Below, piece by piece: positions 36,316 to 47,920 of a DNA stretch of 64,000 bases. The stretch is from Alitta virens (lineage: Eukaryota > Annelida > Polychaeta > Phyllodocida > Nereididae). The notes under the pieces were generated by a model. The model saw nothing but the letters and a program-made list of their open reading frames with translations, ran no database searches and was not told where the DNA came from. The translations under genes and the position numbers were made by a program. Positions within the stretch are counted from its first letter, which is position 1. Each line of letters opens with the position of its first letter. The stretch spans positions 25,653,638 through 25,717,637 of the forward strand of contig OW028584.1 in NCBI GenBank assembly GCA_932294295.1, given 5' to 3'.

Positions 36316-36820
36316 TCAAGGTAAAAAAGGCTGTGTATATCAAGGTGAAAAAGGCTGATTAACAGAAATGTTATCAGAAGAGCAACTGATATCACATGGA
36401 ATGACATTCATGTGATCCCCAAATAAGGAAACTCAAAATGTTGCTATTGCCAAATAAGGACAAAACTCTTGCCGCCGAGAAATCAATAAATTAATAAAAA
36501 TTACTTATTCTAATAATTAAAAATTTAGCGACACAACAAAGTTTATAATTTGAAAATTGGACAAGAATTTACTGAGTTATCGCCGAAAATATATCACGAA
36601 TTGAAGACGTACATGACACTGTTAATGCTGCATTTAGCTGGTATTGCCATTCGAATGCGATAACTCAATTTTCATCTGATTTAAAACATTTAAAGTTACA
36701 CATTGCTTAAAATAAAAGGAAAACCACACTCGTCCCAGATATGTCAAGACAGACCAGGGATTTGCATGTTTAAACATGAGCATAATAAGTGGTCTTAATT
36801 TCAAGCCATGGCTGTAACTA

Positions 36821-37550
36821 CAAAAAACAGCCGTTAGAATAACTACAAAAAGTAAATACAATGCACATACTAGTCAGCTTTTTAGACAGCTAAGAATATT
36901 GAAGATACATGATTTATGTGCACTGCATGGCTTTTAATTTTGCTTTAAATTTGAAAACAATGTGTTACCTGATTACTTTTTGTCTGAAATGTTGCTCAGA
37001 AATTCCTTCATACTTAATCAAAGCCTGAGAAGCAACAACAAGTATCGTCTGCCTGCTGTGAGTCATGAATTTGCAAGACATAGCATAAGCTATAGGTTTC
37101 CGAAAATATTCAATAAAATGAATCAAAATATAAAAGATAAAATATATACTCATAGCCTAGATGGTTTCAAATATTATGTAAAACAAAATTTTCTAGAATC
37201 TTATAAAATCAATTGTGATATAACTAATTGTTATATTTGTAATGGTTTGGGTGGACCAGTGTCATCTCTGTCATTAATTTACTGTCATTTATTCAATCGT
37301 TGTAATTTTTATTTATTAACTTTTATTTTTAAGACTACCACTGAGTGTCTGTCCCTTGCTACTGGTCACAGGATTGAAATTTGAAATACATTCTTTATAT
37401 TAAGACTAGGGTGGCCCCTTGGCAGCGACATCAAAGATGTCTTAAAGGGGTCACCCTACTTCAAGCAAATTATAATAACATGATTGTAATATTTTTTTTT
37501 TCTTTGATACCAGCTTTAAGAAAAATAAATATATCTGAATCTGAATCTGA
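36821..37550 (+). mobile_element. LINE 3' end with TCTGAA tail
   Basis: The plus strand encodes QKTAVRIITKSKYNAHTSQL, ILKIHDLCALHGF, a stop, then NVLPDYFLSEML and SYRFPKIFNKMNQNIKDKI, the C-terminal region typical of CR1/RTE-like reverse transcriptases. The element ends after AATAAATATATCTGAATCTGAATCTGA, a short (TCTGAA)n tail, which LINE 3' ends often carry. 5'-truncated and inactive. Confidence 0.8.
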
Positions 37551-38107
37551 TTAAAGACACTTATTAGGCTGGAATTAGGTCACCTAGTGGCTGGAATTAG
37601 GGCATGACCGGCTGGAATTAGATTAATTTGACACACTCATCTGGATCTCATCATAGTAAAAACATTGTGAGAGAATAGGAGTGAAATGATTCCATTTGAG
37701 AAGTTAATGCATATATTTGACTAATGAAGCAACACATGTTGTTATAATTATGCAATTAAATGAGTTTATCAAGTTCAAAAAAGTTTAGGTGTCATTCTTA
37801 AATGCCATCTGGAATACAGACAGATTTAATCTTAAAATGGCGTTTATCTAAGGCCTCCTGGAATCTCTGAACATGTCAATGCCCAAGAAAACATTCACAA
37901 AATATAGAATTTGCCAACAATGTTCACGAAAAAAGGAAGAAATCAAAAGTGGCGGGAATTGGGTCCAGGCTGGAATTAGGTCCATCCACCCTACTAGCAA
38001 ACCGGTGGGTACATAGAGAGTGGAACATGTCCTCATGCATGTATTTGTCCATGCAGAGGGAATCAAGATTGGTTTATTCTCCATACTATCAGGAATATCT
38101 CTATGTA
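37551..38107. other. Intergenic, with GGCTGGAATTAG motifs
   Basis: No gene. GGCTGGAATTAG occurs four times (near 37568, 37590, 37610 and 37970), hinting at a degraded repeat. Confidence 0.4.
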
Positions 38108-40059
38108 AAGCCCCGTTCCCACATAGCCGAGTTTCTCGTAGTCAACTCGTAGTATTACGTAACACGCTTCTCAGTCCCAATCCGTACTAAACTCTGGGAC
38201 TACTCCTCGCACTCGGGAGATACTCGACGAGTAAATCCTGGGACTCGTAGCCAGCTCCTGAGATTTGGAGCCGATAGCCGAGTATGCCGCGCTGCACGGC
38301 ACACTCGGCGGATTTTCCAGGAGTTCAAAAACTCGGCCATGACTCGCCGAGTGACTCCTAACTCCTCTAACTCGGCGAGTTACTCGGCGCTAATTTCACT
38401 CGTATTACACTCGGTGGAATGTTCAGGAGTGCGAGGAGTAGCACGGTGAGTTGTAGGAGTAACTCACCGAGTTGTAGGAGTAACTCGCCGAGTTCTACCT
38501 TTAGTACATGCATCATCAGCGTAGGGGGTCGTATATAATTTAAAAGGCCGCTGCTCCTCTAATATTAGTCCGATTTTCGTCAAATAAGATTGTTTTGTAG
38601 TATAATTCATAGTGACTCCATAGGTATTTTCGGATTGAAAATAGACCAAATATTAAGCGAGATATTCGTCTGAGAATGTAGCTAGGTTGGCGGAGGCAAA
38701 CAGTGGTGCTCTCGCAGACGTCCGCGCCCGGACTGTATCAATGCAGGTAAGGCTGAGCGCTACTTTAAAAGGCTGCTGCTCCCCTAATATTAGTCCGATT
38801 TTCGTCAAATAAATATTGAATTATAGTCGAGTTCATACTTATTCCACACAGATTTTCAGATTGAAAATAGACCAAATATTAAGCGAGATATTCGTCTGAG
38901 AAGGCAGGTAGTCTGGCGGCGGCAAGGTGCTCTGTGTATGGCCCTGACTTGAATGGTGTAGTCAATATTTTTGACCAGTTTATATACATTGTTTGGATGA
39001 GCTTTATTGCAATTCATTTCTACTCATTCTGCCAACTGCCATGACTGTTATGTCAATTGCTATTAGCATTTTGAATGATACAAAGAATGGGTGTAGAGAA
39101 TACAGCAAATTCAATACATGTGTCAATTGCCTAATTGCCTAAATTGGGGTTATTTGACCTATCATTTCATGGTTTGTTCAAAGATGACACAGTAATTGCT
39201 ATTAGCATTTTGAATGATACAAAGAATGGGTGTAGAGAATACAGCAAATGCTCAATACATGTGTCAATTGCCTAATTGCCTAAATTGGGGTTCTTTGACC
39301 TGTCATTTCATGGTTTGTTCAAAGATGACACAGTAATATGACATTGTCTTGATTGTCATTCACAATTACAAAAATATGTAATTGCTTTCATTAATTAAAA
39401 GCAATATATTTTATTGTAATTACCAGGCAATGATTATATTTGTATAACTTTCTTATCTTTTTGTGTTAATTTGAATCTTATTGTGATATTATGATCAGTA
39501 TAAATTTGTGTATATTTTTGTAAAATTTAAATCTAATATTGATATTGTAATTAGTATTTGTGATTTGATCTGTGATTTTATTTGCTATCTTTAATTTACT
39601 TATACTGGTGCTCCCTGAAGCGTCCGCGCCCGGACTGTATTAATGCAGAAAGCTGAGCGCTTCTTTAAAAAGCTACTGCTCCCTTAATATTAGTCCGATT
39701 TTCGTCAAATAAAGATTGTTTTGTAGTATAATTCATAGTGACTCCATAGGTATTTTCGGATCGAAAATAGACCAAATATGAAGCGAGATATGCATCTGAG
39801 AATGCAGGTAGGCTGGCGTCGGCCTATCATTCGACGGGTGACTCGTCGCTGTCGTAGCTACCTTGCTTCACCCGGCGAGTCACTCCTACAACTCGGCGAG
39901 TCACCCGCCGAGTCACCCGCCGAACCCGCCGAGTAACTCGGCGAGTAACCCGCCGAGTCACTTTTTCCGCCAGAATTCGTCGCCAACTCCTCAAATTTTG
40001 GCCGTTACGTAATACTACGAGTTGACTATGACAAACTCGGCTATGTAGGAACGGGGCTT
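38108..40059. mobile_element. 1.95-kb inverted-repeat transposon, no transposase
   Basis: Terminal inverted repeats of more than 50 bp begin AAGCCCCGTTCC and include ACATAGCCGAGTTT and TAGTCAACTCGTAGTATTAC on both ends. Just inside each end lie dense palindromes of the type ACTCGGCGAGT and CACCCGCCGAGT. The interior has three copies of a ~220-bp module (TAATATTAGTCCGATTTTCG near 38560, 38782 and 39688; AAATATTAAGCGAGATATTC follows). A ~650-bp AT-rich insertion between copies 2 and 3 holds a 139-bp tandem duplication (39060-39335) and the repeat shared with 8345-8500. There is no open frame for a transposase, so it is non-autonomous. No certain target duplication; superfamily unknown. Confidence 0.88.
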
Positions 40060-40516
40060 AAGTCCTACATTAAATGACAACAATATAGAATGAAAGTTGT
40101 GGTGTGAAGTGTTAGTTGGCCTGTGAGCTGCTGTGGCTATAAGGGCACATAGAGACAGAGGGGGGGGGGGGGTGGTGGGTGGTATATGGGGTTGGACCAG
40201 TAGCCAATAATTGTTGTTATGTAACTTATGCATCTTATGCATATGCCACCAAAATATGCAGTTCTAAGTTAATTTTTTTGGCTTGAATGTAAAAAGGTAA
40301 TTCACTCATTGCATGGAAGAAATACCTGCAAGCACAGCTAGCTATGTTCACATTTTATGAACACCTTTGGTGAGTGTATCGCTGAAATCCAAAGCGCTTA
40401 TTGCATCGTTTCAATCGGCCAGCGATTTTTCTGCCATTAAAGCCGCCAGGTCTAGTTATTCCGTACTTTGATGTATTTACGTTTTTTGTTTTGTTTTTTC
40501 AGATGTTTCGATTGGA
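40060..40516. other. Region upstream of the SGNH ORF
   Basis: No gene. It contains a G run at 40161-40171. The last bases before the ORF (GTTTTTTCAG just before 40501) look like a splice acceptor, so the ORF might be expressed with an upstream leader exon; no donor was identified. Confidence 0.35.
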
Positions 40517-41935
40517 ATGGCAGGACTAGACAATGGACCTCAGATACAAATAGTTGAGAGTGACTTAGAGCGTAATTATCCAGTGCAAGAGACAACGGTT
40601 GTGAATGTTCCTCGAACCCGGTCTTCACCTCTTCCCTCTTCCAGCTCTCAAAAAGTTTCTACTTCAGTGGGAGTGAATGTGATAACAGTGGCACAATTTC
40701 AGGGGCAATTTCAGCATGGTCATGATTGTATATTAAAAGCCATACAAAACTTGCGGGAGGATATGAAGTTATACAATCAACCAGATAAACACAATCAAGT
40801 AGAACATGAATTCCTAAACAAGATACAAAGTGGTTTTGAACACCTTTCAGAGGACATGCAACGTAACCAAGATATCCTTAAAAAGGATATAGATTGCATC
40901 TATAGGAGTCAGACAACCATGGCAAAGAATATCCAAGATATTAAAGAGTCTTTATCTGAGAATAATGATGAAATTTCAAAGAAAATACACAATTTCCAAG
41001 AGTTCTTGACGTCAGAGATAAAGGAAATTTCAAAGACAGTACAGCGTTTTCAAGACTCTCTACACGAGAACACTCAGACTGTTTTAGAGACGACAAAAGG
41101 TTTCCAGGAATTATTGAAGAACAACAATCATATTTTGGAGACTGTTCAAGACTTTCAAGAGATGTTTAAAGAGGAAACAAATAGGTTTTTAAGTTTGCTT
41201 GAATCTTTTGAAACTTCTCTTGCCCAACGCAATGAACACATGACACAATCACTGGATGAAATTGACATGTCTCTGTGTCAAAATTTTGCACATCTGAATG
41301 AGCAAATTTCTTCTTTAAAACTCCACAATGACGAGGAGCCGAATGCTAGTAATGAAAGTAGTAAACTGACTCTATTAATTGGCGATTCTCTCATCCAAGA
41401 TTTCGATGAAAATAAGCTCGATAACACCAAGGTGCAATGTATTCCTGAAGTCAGAGTTGATGCATTAATTGAAAATACAATTATGACAGCTGATGAAAGC
41501 TTTGAGAGAATTATTATTAGCGTAGGAATTTCTGACTGCAGTGCAGTTCAACACTTTAACATTGAGCGTATTTCTGGGCATTTTCGCAAACTCATCAGCA
41601 TTGCAAAAACTAAAGTTTGTACCTCGCAAAACGTGTTTCTGTGCAGTACTTTGCCTCGAATTGATGATGACACAGTTCAGGAAAATGTGAAGGCACTCAA
41701 TGTTTCTTTACAGAAAATTGCCACTGAATATTTTGTGACTTTCATTGACAGTTACGTTCACTTTCAAGATGTTGATGGCACCCCACATGATGCATACTTT
41801 GGAAGTGACTCGATCCACCTCACAGAGAAGGGCAGCAACAGACTTGCATATATCATGAAACTTACTGAGAATAAACGGGTTAATATTTGCAAATCTGATA
41901 CATGTACTGCTGATACATGGTGTGATCTTGTATAA
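40517..41935 (+). CDS. Retrotransposon ORF1: coiled coil plus SGNH esterase-like domain
   Basis: An intact 472-codon frame. Residues ~1-70 are polar and Ser/Pro-rich. Residues ~75-270 are heptad-like and rich in Glu, Lys, Gln and Asn with repeating FQE/FQD segments, predicting a long coiled coil. Residues 284-472 resemble an SGNH hydrolase: LTLLIGDSLI (nucleophile Ser ~291), IIISVGISDCS (the GxND block, with Ser for Asn) and SDSIHLTEKG (Asp ~431, His ~434). ORF1 proteins with esterase domains are known from CR1-type LINEs, and this frame is followed by reverse-transcriptase remnants. A truncated copy lies at 4345-5064. The reading frame is open although ORF2 is broken, so the copy is young or the frame is retained. 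Loss of the block III Asn leaves esterase activity uncertain. Confidence 0.85.
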   Translation: MAGLDNGPQIQIVESDLERNYPVQETTVVNVPRTRSSPLPSSSSQKVSTSVGVNVITVAQFQGQFQHGHDCILKAIQNLREDMKLYNQPDKHNQVEHEFLNKIQSGFEHLSEDMQRNQDILKKDIDCIYRSQTTMAKNIQDIKESLSENNDEISKKIHNFQEFLTSEIKEISKTVQRFQDSLHENTQTVLETTKGFQELLKNNNHILETVQDFQEMFKEETNRFLSLLESFETSLAQRNEHMTQSLDEIDMSLCQNFAHLNEQISSLKLHNDEEPNASNESSKLTLLIGDSLIQDFDENKLDNTKVQCIPEVRVDALIENTIMTADESFERIIISVGISDCSAVQHFNIERISGHFRKLISIAKTKVCTSQNVFLCSTLPRIDDDTVQENVKALNVSLQKIATEYFVTFIDSYVHFQDVDGTPHDAYFGSDSIHLTEKGSNRLAYIMKLTENKRVNICKSDTCTADTWCDLV

Positions 41936-42099
41936 AGGCTGCGATTTATTATAATTAAAGTATTATCCCCAATATTCTTGTACAACAATATAAATATGTG
42001 AAGAGTATATTTTTGTATATGATGTGTTCCTTTTTGAAGGCCTTTTGCATATATTGTGCTTTTAAGGATTTTTCCTCCATGGCACATATGTAAACTTAA

Positions 42100-42645
42100 T
42101 CTCAATATTTTTAAAGTGATCTCTTATAAAGGACTTGCCTCGCATAATTTGTACTATTAAACATTTTAAATGTGACTTACAGACATGGTATGGCATTTGA
42201 TGATCTTGTATAAAGAATTACCTTGCATAATGCAACCTTGTATGAATAAGTTGTGGCTGTAGTATACCTGATGATCTTTTATAAAGGACTTGCCACGCAT
42301 ATTTTGTACTATTACACATTGCAAAATGTGGCTTACGGACATGGTATGGCATTTGATGATCTTGTATAAAGAATTTCCTTGCATAATGCAACCTTGTATG
42401 AATAAGTTGTGGCTGTAGTATACCTGATGATCTTTTATAAAGGACTTGTCACGCATAATTTGTACTATTAAACATTATAAATGTGACTTACAGACATGGT
42501 ATGGCATTTGATGATCTTGTATAAAGAATTTCCTTGCATAATGCAACCTTGTATGAATAAGTTGTGGCTGTAGTATACCTTATGATCTCTTTTAAAGGAC
42601 TTGCCTCAAATAATGTAACTTTGCATAAATGACTTATAGGCATAG
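42100..42645 (+). repeat. 155-bp tandem repeat after ORF1
   Basis: GACATGGTATGGCATTTGATG occurs at 42182, 42338 and 42493 (spacings 156 and 155), with a diverged fourth unit near 42639. The first unit continues the 3' flank shared with the truncated copy at 4345-5064, so the repeat arose from the element itself. It occupies the place where the endonuclease part of ORF2 would be expected. Confidence 0.9.
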
Positions 42646-42727
42646 CATGCCATTTGTACAGTTGCAGCAATACATGGGAAATTGTCTCAGCCATGTGCAT
42701 CATAGGTGGTGGTATTGGAGAGCAGTT

Positions 42728-44270
42728 ATGAAGCTCGACCTCACCAAAATGTGTGGACTTGATAACTTGCATGATGAACATCTCATACTCTCTTCAGATA
42801 ATTCTTCTTTTATTGGTTGTGTGCATAACTTGTTGTTTTGTCCATGGTTTGTATTAAAAAATAAGGCAGGGAAAATTCACAGCATAGACAACTGCAGACC
42901 AATTGCCATTGCGAGCATTACATCGAAAGTGGTGGAAAATATTCTATTTGCAAGTCTTCATGATTTACTCACAGTAACCAGTTTGCATTTAAAAGTGGAC
43001 AAAGGCTTTTTGGATGTATCCAAGGCCTTTGCAGGAGTCAATTATTATGTGTTATTCAGGTGATTGGTAGCTAGGAATTTTCCTGGATATATTGTTAAAT
43101 GTTTTGGTATGCTAGGCAGCAGATTTATGTTCACTATGGTGAATTTATACAAATTGAGGTCCATGTTTAGGGCCATTGATGTTCAACTTGTTTTTAAATG
43201 ATATATTTAGTTGCGTAAAGTACTGTGAAATATTTAATTATGCAGATGACAACATCTTAAGCACCAGTGCTGGTGATGTTTCAAAAGTCTTTGAAGCCTT
43301 ACTAAAAGATACAGACATCATCATGCAATGGTTCCAAGGCAATTTCATGAAAGTGAACCAAAGAATCCAGTTGTTATTAATGAACCCACAAGGAAATAAT
43401 GCTCAATTACCAAAAGAATGTACTATAAAAGACAACACAATTCAAGTCAGTTAAAATGTAACTTTACTAGGCATTCACATAGACAACAAGTTGAATTTCA
43501 ATGACCACATTAAAAATTTATGTGGTAAGGCCAATCGTCAACTGGAAGTTATGTTTTGTTTTAAAAGCCTGCTGGATAAAAATGATAAAATAGTGATGTT
43601 TAATTATCGACATTTAACTTCTGCCCTATGGTATGGAGTTTTTGGCACCATTACACCAATTAGAAAGATGGAAAAAGTACAAGAAAGGGCTTTAAGATTT
43701 ATAACTAATGTTCAGAAAAGTACCTATAAGGGATTGTTAGAAAATACCAAAAATTGTACAATGTTACTATCACGATTCAAATTGAGAAGTATTGTAACTG
43801 AAGTATATAAATGTATTCACAAATTGAATCCAGAATTTCTAAATGAACTGTTCCATATCAAAAACAATCCCTATAGCTTAAGAGACCCATATCCATTGAT
43901 TTTACCTAGGTATGATAAGACTACTTATGACAAACAAACAATAACTTATTATGGCTCACATTTATGGAATATAAAACCAATAGAATATAAGAACTGTTCA
44001 GATCTTAATGGAAGGTCCCAGGTGCTCATGCAATGTGTGTGGTTTGATTAAGGAAATGTGACTATCATAGAGTATTTTACTTATTGTTATTTTATACTTT
44101 TCATATATTATTGTTTTATATATTGTCATTGTTATTGTCTTTTAATAGTCGCTTAATAGCTCCTTGAGCTAATGTTTCTCTGTATTTCATGTGACACAAA
44201 ATAAAATTTTATCTTATTTATCTTATCGTATCTTATCTGTCTTATCATATCTTATCTTATCTTATCTTAA
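42728..44270 (+). pseudogene. Broken ORF2: reverse transcriptase and 3' tail
   Basis: Three open pieces align along one non-LTR reverse transcriptase. Piece 1 (42728-43063): CGLDNLHDEHL, NCRPIAIASITSKVVE and FLDVSKAFAGVNYYVLF, the region holding catalytic motif A. Piece 2 (43176-43454): FLNDIFSCVKYCEIFNYADD, catalytic motif C. Piece 3 (43491-44051): LCGKANRQLEVMF, RKMEKVQERALRFI and YGSHLWN. Stops and frameshifts separate them, and no apurinic endonuclease domain is seen. The 3' end is an AATAAAATTTTATC tail running into TTATC repeats (44208-44270), like the tail at 51048-51085. Together with ORF1 it outlines one CR1-like LINE, unless two elements are juxtaposed. Confidence 0.85.
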
Positions 44271-44525
44271 TTAGTAACATGTTTGATTAATAGATATGGA
44301 AAGTGCAGTCCTCTAAGGCAAGTTGTTGTCGCTATCGAGGGTTGATTGATGAGGTGAGAGGAGGAGTCCACTATGTTCCCTTCCACATGGGGTGGATTCT
44401 TTTACTTGCCTCAGTATAGACACTGAGTACAAGGGACTGCTAATTTAACGTCTCATCCGAACGACAGGGTTAGCCGGGCCTGAGATTAAACCTGGGTCCT
44501 TCAGATGATCTGGACATCACGATAC
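44271..44525. mobile_element. Possible SINE or MITE fragment with conserved core
   Basis: The phrase TAACGTCTCATCCGAACGAC, followed by GGCCTGAGATTAAACCTGGG, resembles a conserved core that I associate with some invertebrate SINE or transposon families. No flanking duplications were identified. Identity is from memory of the motif only. Confidence 0.3.
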
Positions 44526-46079
44526 AATTTAAAGCACTTTATTGTCAACTTTATCACTAGAAAAATCATGTGTGCACTAATGTTAAAAATTTTTTTTTTT
44601 TTTTTACTTTTTGCTCATTATATACTTGTCAACTGTGGGATGGTTTCCCCAAAGGTGCCATGCAGAAGTTGCCTTTAAGATTATTTTCATGCATTTAATG
44701 CACTTATCTCGATTTCTTTTAGTTAATAGGATAAGAAATGTACTATGTATGAATAGAAATGTCATTCAAATATTTTATTTGAGGCTAGATAAGTCTCCAA
44801 ATAGGCCTATGGACTTTAATGGCTCTTCAGGGATGTCAATTACACAGCAATGACCATGTCGATACAGTAGTTTGATGCTCAACTCCTTTATTTTAGCAGA
44901 AGTAACGATGAGTAGATGGAGTAGTAAATGAGTAGTTGAAGGAGTAGTCTAAAGAGTAGTTGAAGGATTAGGTTCCCTAAGTGGAACAAAGAACAATTGT
45001 TACGATTAAACAACATGGTTAAACATAGTATGATATAAATTAAATAATATAAATGATATACATAATGTTGGAGTTATTAGACGTAAAATTTGTACTGTAA
45101 TCACCAACAAAAATAGATATTAATGGAAGAAAAGGATAATGAAATATGGCTTAATATTAGGTACAGATTTTAAGCATATTTACATACCACATATCATAGC
45201 AATATTGTTAATATTATGAAAAAGAAATTTTTAACTAACATGAATGTACAAATGCAGCCAAACAGCAGAGCTAGAAAAGCAGGTGATTGCTTCCAAAGCT
45301 GAGTTTGAAGTGACTGTTTCAGGATGTTTATTGTTTGGAAATAATGTGTGAACTCTGTGAAAAACCTAGAAGTACCGACGGGAAATTTAAGTCTAAGTTA
45401 TGTACACCAGGGGAAATATGAAAGAAAGGAGGTGAAGGACCCTGGTGGTAATTTAAGAATTACTGAGATCAAAGCACATTCCAACAGAATGGCAGAATTG
45501 CAACCCTATGGTTGAAAATATGAAATTTGAGGAAGTACACGAAGAATTAAAGCTGTGTATATATAATAAAATAATATAATAAAATTCATTATAGCTAAAC
45601 GGTCCATGATTAATTAAATGTAAAATTTAATTACTGCTACATATTGTTTGTCAAAATGTCTGTTACCAGCACCATGTTATTGCCGATACTGTATTGTATG
45701 ATATTTGTATAATGTGTAATTATGTATGTAAAATGGCTGCAAATAAACATATCCTAATATCTATTGGGTGCTTACAGGCCCAAAGGAGCCTGTCCTCTCA
45801 TCATTATATCTGCCTCTATGGGTTTAAAGTACAGCATAACTCCAATTTGAGGTTGAGACTGCTGCCTCATTAATAAAAAACATTTTGGAGCAAATTTCAG
45901 CTTAAAATTTAACTTTATTAAGACAACCTCCCTATTAAGGATAGTAAATTTGTCATATAAATAGAGTGGTCTTATTTATTTGTGGTCACACTGTGTAGGT
46001 CAGAAATTACAGCCTAGTGTAATCTCATTAGTTCATGTAAAAAGTACACACAAAAAGGATTTTAGATAAAGTTCCTCGT
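44526..46079. other. AT-rich stretch, no gene seen
   Basis: Contains a T run near 44590, a short array of GAGTAGTTGAAGGAGTAG units at 44910-44970, and a short relative of the CTCATCATTAT repeat at 45797. Open frame 44611-44853 has no recognisable domain. Confidence 0.4.
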
Positions 46080-46323
46080 CAGGGGCGGATTCAGAAAAAT
46101 TTGGCGAGCAGAGGGTTTGATAAACATGCCGCGCGACATAAATTATAAGCGAGTACTCGTAAAGTCTGGAGCCTGAGAGGTCATTTATTGACACCTTTTT
46201 ACACTTTTTGAAACCTCAGTCATAATTTCATAAATAACTTCGTTGTCGAAATATGTTTCGTGTTCATTGTCTGGCCGGCCCGCCCCCCCCCCCCCCCAAC
46301 CAAAATTCCTGGATCCGCCCCTG
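46080..46323. mobile_element. hAT-like MITE
   Basis: The ends CAGGGGCGGATTCA and TGGATCCGCCCCTG are inverted repeats of the CAGGGGCGGATC type seen in hAT-like MITEs. The 244-bp interior is non-coding and holds a long C run. An 8-bp target duplication could not be confirmed in the flanks. Confidence 0.7.
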
Positions 46324-46344
46324 CTCATATGTCTGTTATAATAT

Positions 46345-46422
46345 TATACTGCGTTTAATGCCTTTAAGCATTAAACGCAGTATATAGTTGATTCGCCCAT
46401 GGACGTAAAAGCCACGTCCATG
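46345..46422. repeat. Two adjacent hairpins
   Basis: Hairpin 1: arms 46345-46361 and 46368-46384 (TATACTGCGTTTAATGC and complement), loop of 6. Hairpin 2: arms 46398-46406 and 46414-46422 (CATGGACGT and complement), loop of 7. They are followed by repeats of GATTCGCC/GATTCGTC. Possibly the end of an unclassified mobile element. Confidence 0.8.
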
Positions 46423-47264
46423 ATTCGCCACTGCACGATTCGTCCCCGCCAAAACGGGATTCGTCACTCGAAATATAGATATAATAATATTCAAGGTATT
46501 TATCTTAGTTAAATGCCAAACCTTAATTACAGGCACATGCAGGCTGTCTACCAGCTAATTGTCAATGCTCTCCCCGAGCCTCCCCCCATAGACTACATCC
46601 GCCGTACCCCCGGCGGTTCAATTCAAATACGCCTGGATGGTTTGGATGACATGAAAATACTATAACTTCTTCCAGCTAACATATTTTCAAAATTTGATGA
46701 AAATTGGCCATGAGTAATTATTCAATACCAAGTTATAAATAGGCCTATCAATTCGGTGTTTCGTGATTTATGTTTTTTTTTTCTGTGCCAATATAACACT
46801 GGAACCAAATACTTTATTTGTGATTTTGTTTTCTAGAAGTGAGGTCATATAATCTCTGTAAATATATACATATAAACTTCTTATTAATTAATATATATTT
46901 AGCTCTATTTTGAAGTAAAATCATCCTGTAAATAGTTATATCGTACACATTACATAAGGAATGTATTTTGTCGAAACATGTTAATATGTAATATATATTA
47001 TATGTAAAATATAACTGTGTTTATGATACAAGCTGTATGTATGAAAGTCTCTGATTGAATTTTATAAGGAATGGAATAACAGCTAAACTAATGTTAACTT
47101 CTATGTAAATACTTTAATTCGGTGGCTGGAACCATCTGTAACTATAGTCTTTGTTGTATTCCCTTTTTTTTTATTTTCTGATTGCTTTTATTTCTTTTTA
47201 TCTTTTGTACTTGTGACATATATGTCTTTTCTGACATCTTCCGTCGATAACAATTATATATATA

Positions 47265-47310
<46 letters not shown>
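46423..47310. other. AT-rich stretch ending in TA repeats
   Basis: No gene seen. 47254-47311 is a TA microsatellite broken once, directly abutting the transposase pseudogene and possibly having replaced its left end. Confidence 0.5.
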
Positions 47311-47314
<4 letters not shown>

Positions 47315-47316
<2 letters not shown>

Positions 47317-47920
47317 TGGTGCCATAGATGGGAAGCATGTGACCATCAGGTGTCCTCCCAAAGGTGGTTCACTCTACTATTACTACAAGGGCTTCCATTC
47401 CATTGTACTCATGGCTCTTGTGGATGCAGACTACAAGTTCATCTATGTGGATTGTGGAGCAAATGGTTCTGGATCTGATGGAGGAGTTTTTGCTGCTACA
47501 TGATGCCTTCCCTTTGAGAACCTGGCTGATGAAACCACTGCCTCTGCACACCATGGCCAGACAGACAGGATCTACAAGTACAGACTCTCCAGAGCCAGAT
47601 GAATTGTGGAGAATGCTTTTGGTATCCTGGCATCAAGGTTTAGGTGTCTGCTAACCACTATGCCCCCGACAACCAAGACTGTGGAATCTTTAGTCCTTGC
47701 ATGCTGCTGCCTCCACAACCTCATGAGAATCAGAAATCCGACAACCCAGAACAACATGCTTGACCAAGAAGATCCAGTCACCCATAAGGTCAATCCTGGG
47801 GCTTGGCGGGAAGCTGGAGAAATTGCCGAAATGCCACCACATACGATCGGAGGGAACTATGCTACCCAGAGTGCCAAGTTACAACGACTGTACTTGGTGG
47901 ACTATGTCAACTCAGAGTAA
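47315..47920 (+). pseudogene. PIF/Harbinger transposase, C-terminal part
   Basis: One reading frame of about 200 codons, broken only by TGA at 47501 and TGA at 47600, matches the DDE_Tnp_4 domain of Harbinger/HARBI1 transposases: [47 protein letters not shown], then YKYRLSRAR, VENAFGILASRFRCL and ESLVLACCCLHNLMR. The three expected acidic residues are present (AIDGKH, GSDG, VENAF). The second stop sits where Arg is expected (CGA to TGA fits CpG decay). The N-terminal third is missing, replaced by TA repeats. It would catalyse cut-and-paste transposition if intact; here it is inactive. Confidence 0.9.

Larger units (their letters stand above)
34841..36820. other. Low-complexity stretch
   Basis: 34841-35390 shows no gene. 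35395-35700 is a GAATGAA tract and 35705-36315 a C-rich minisatellite, both listed separately. 36320-36820 is AT-rich without a gene. Confidence 0.5.
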
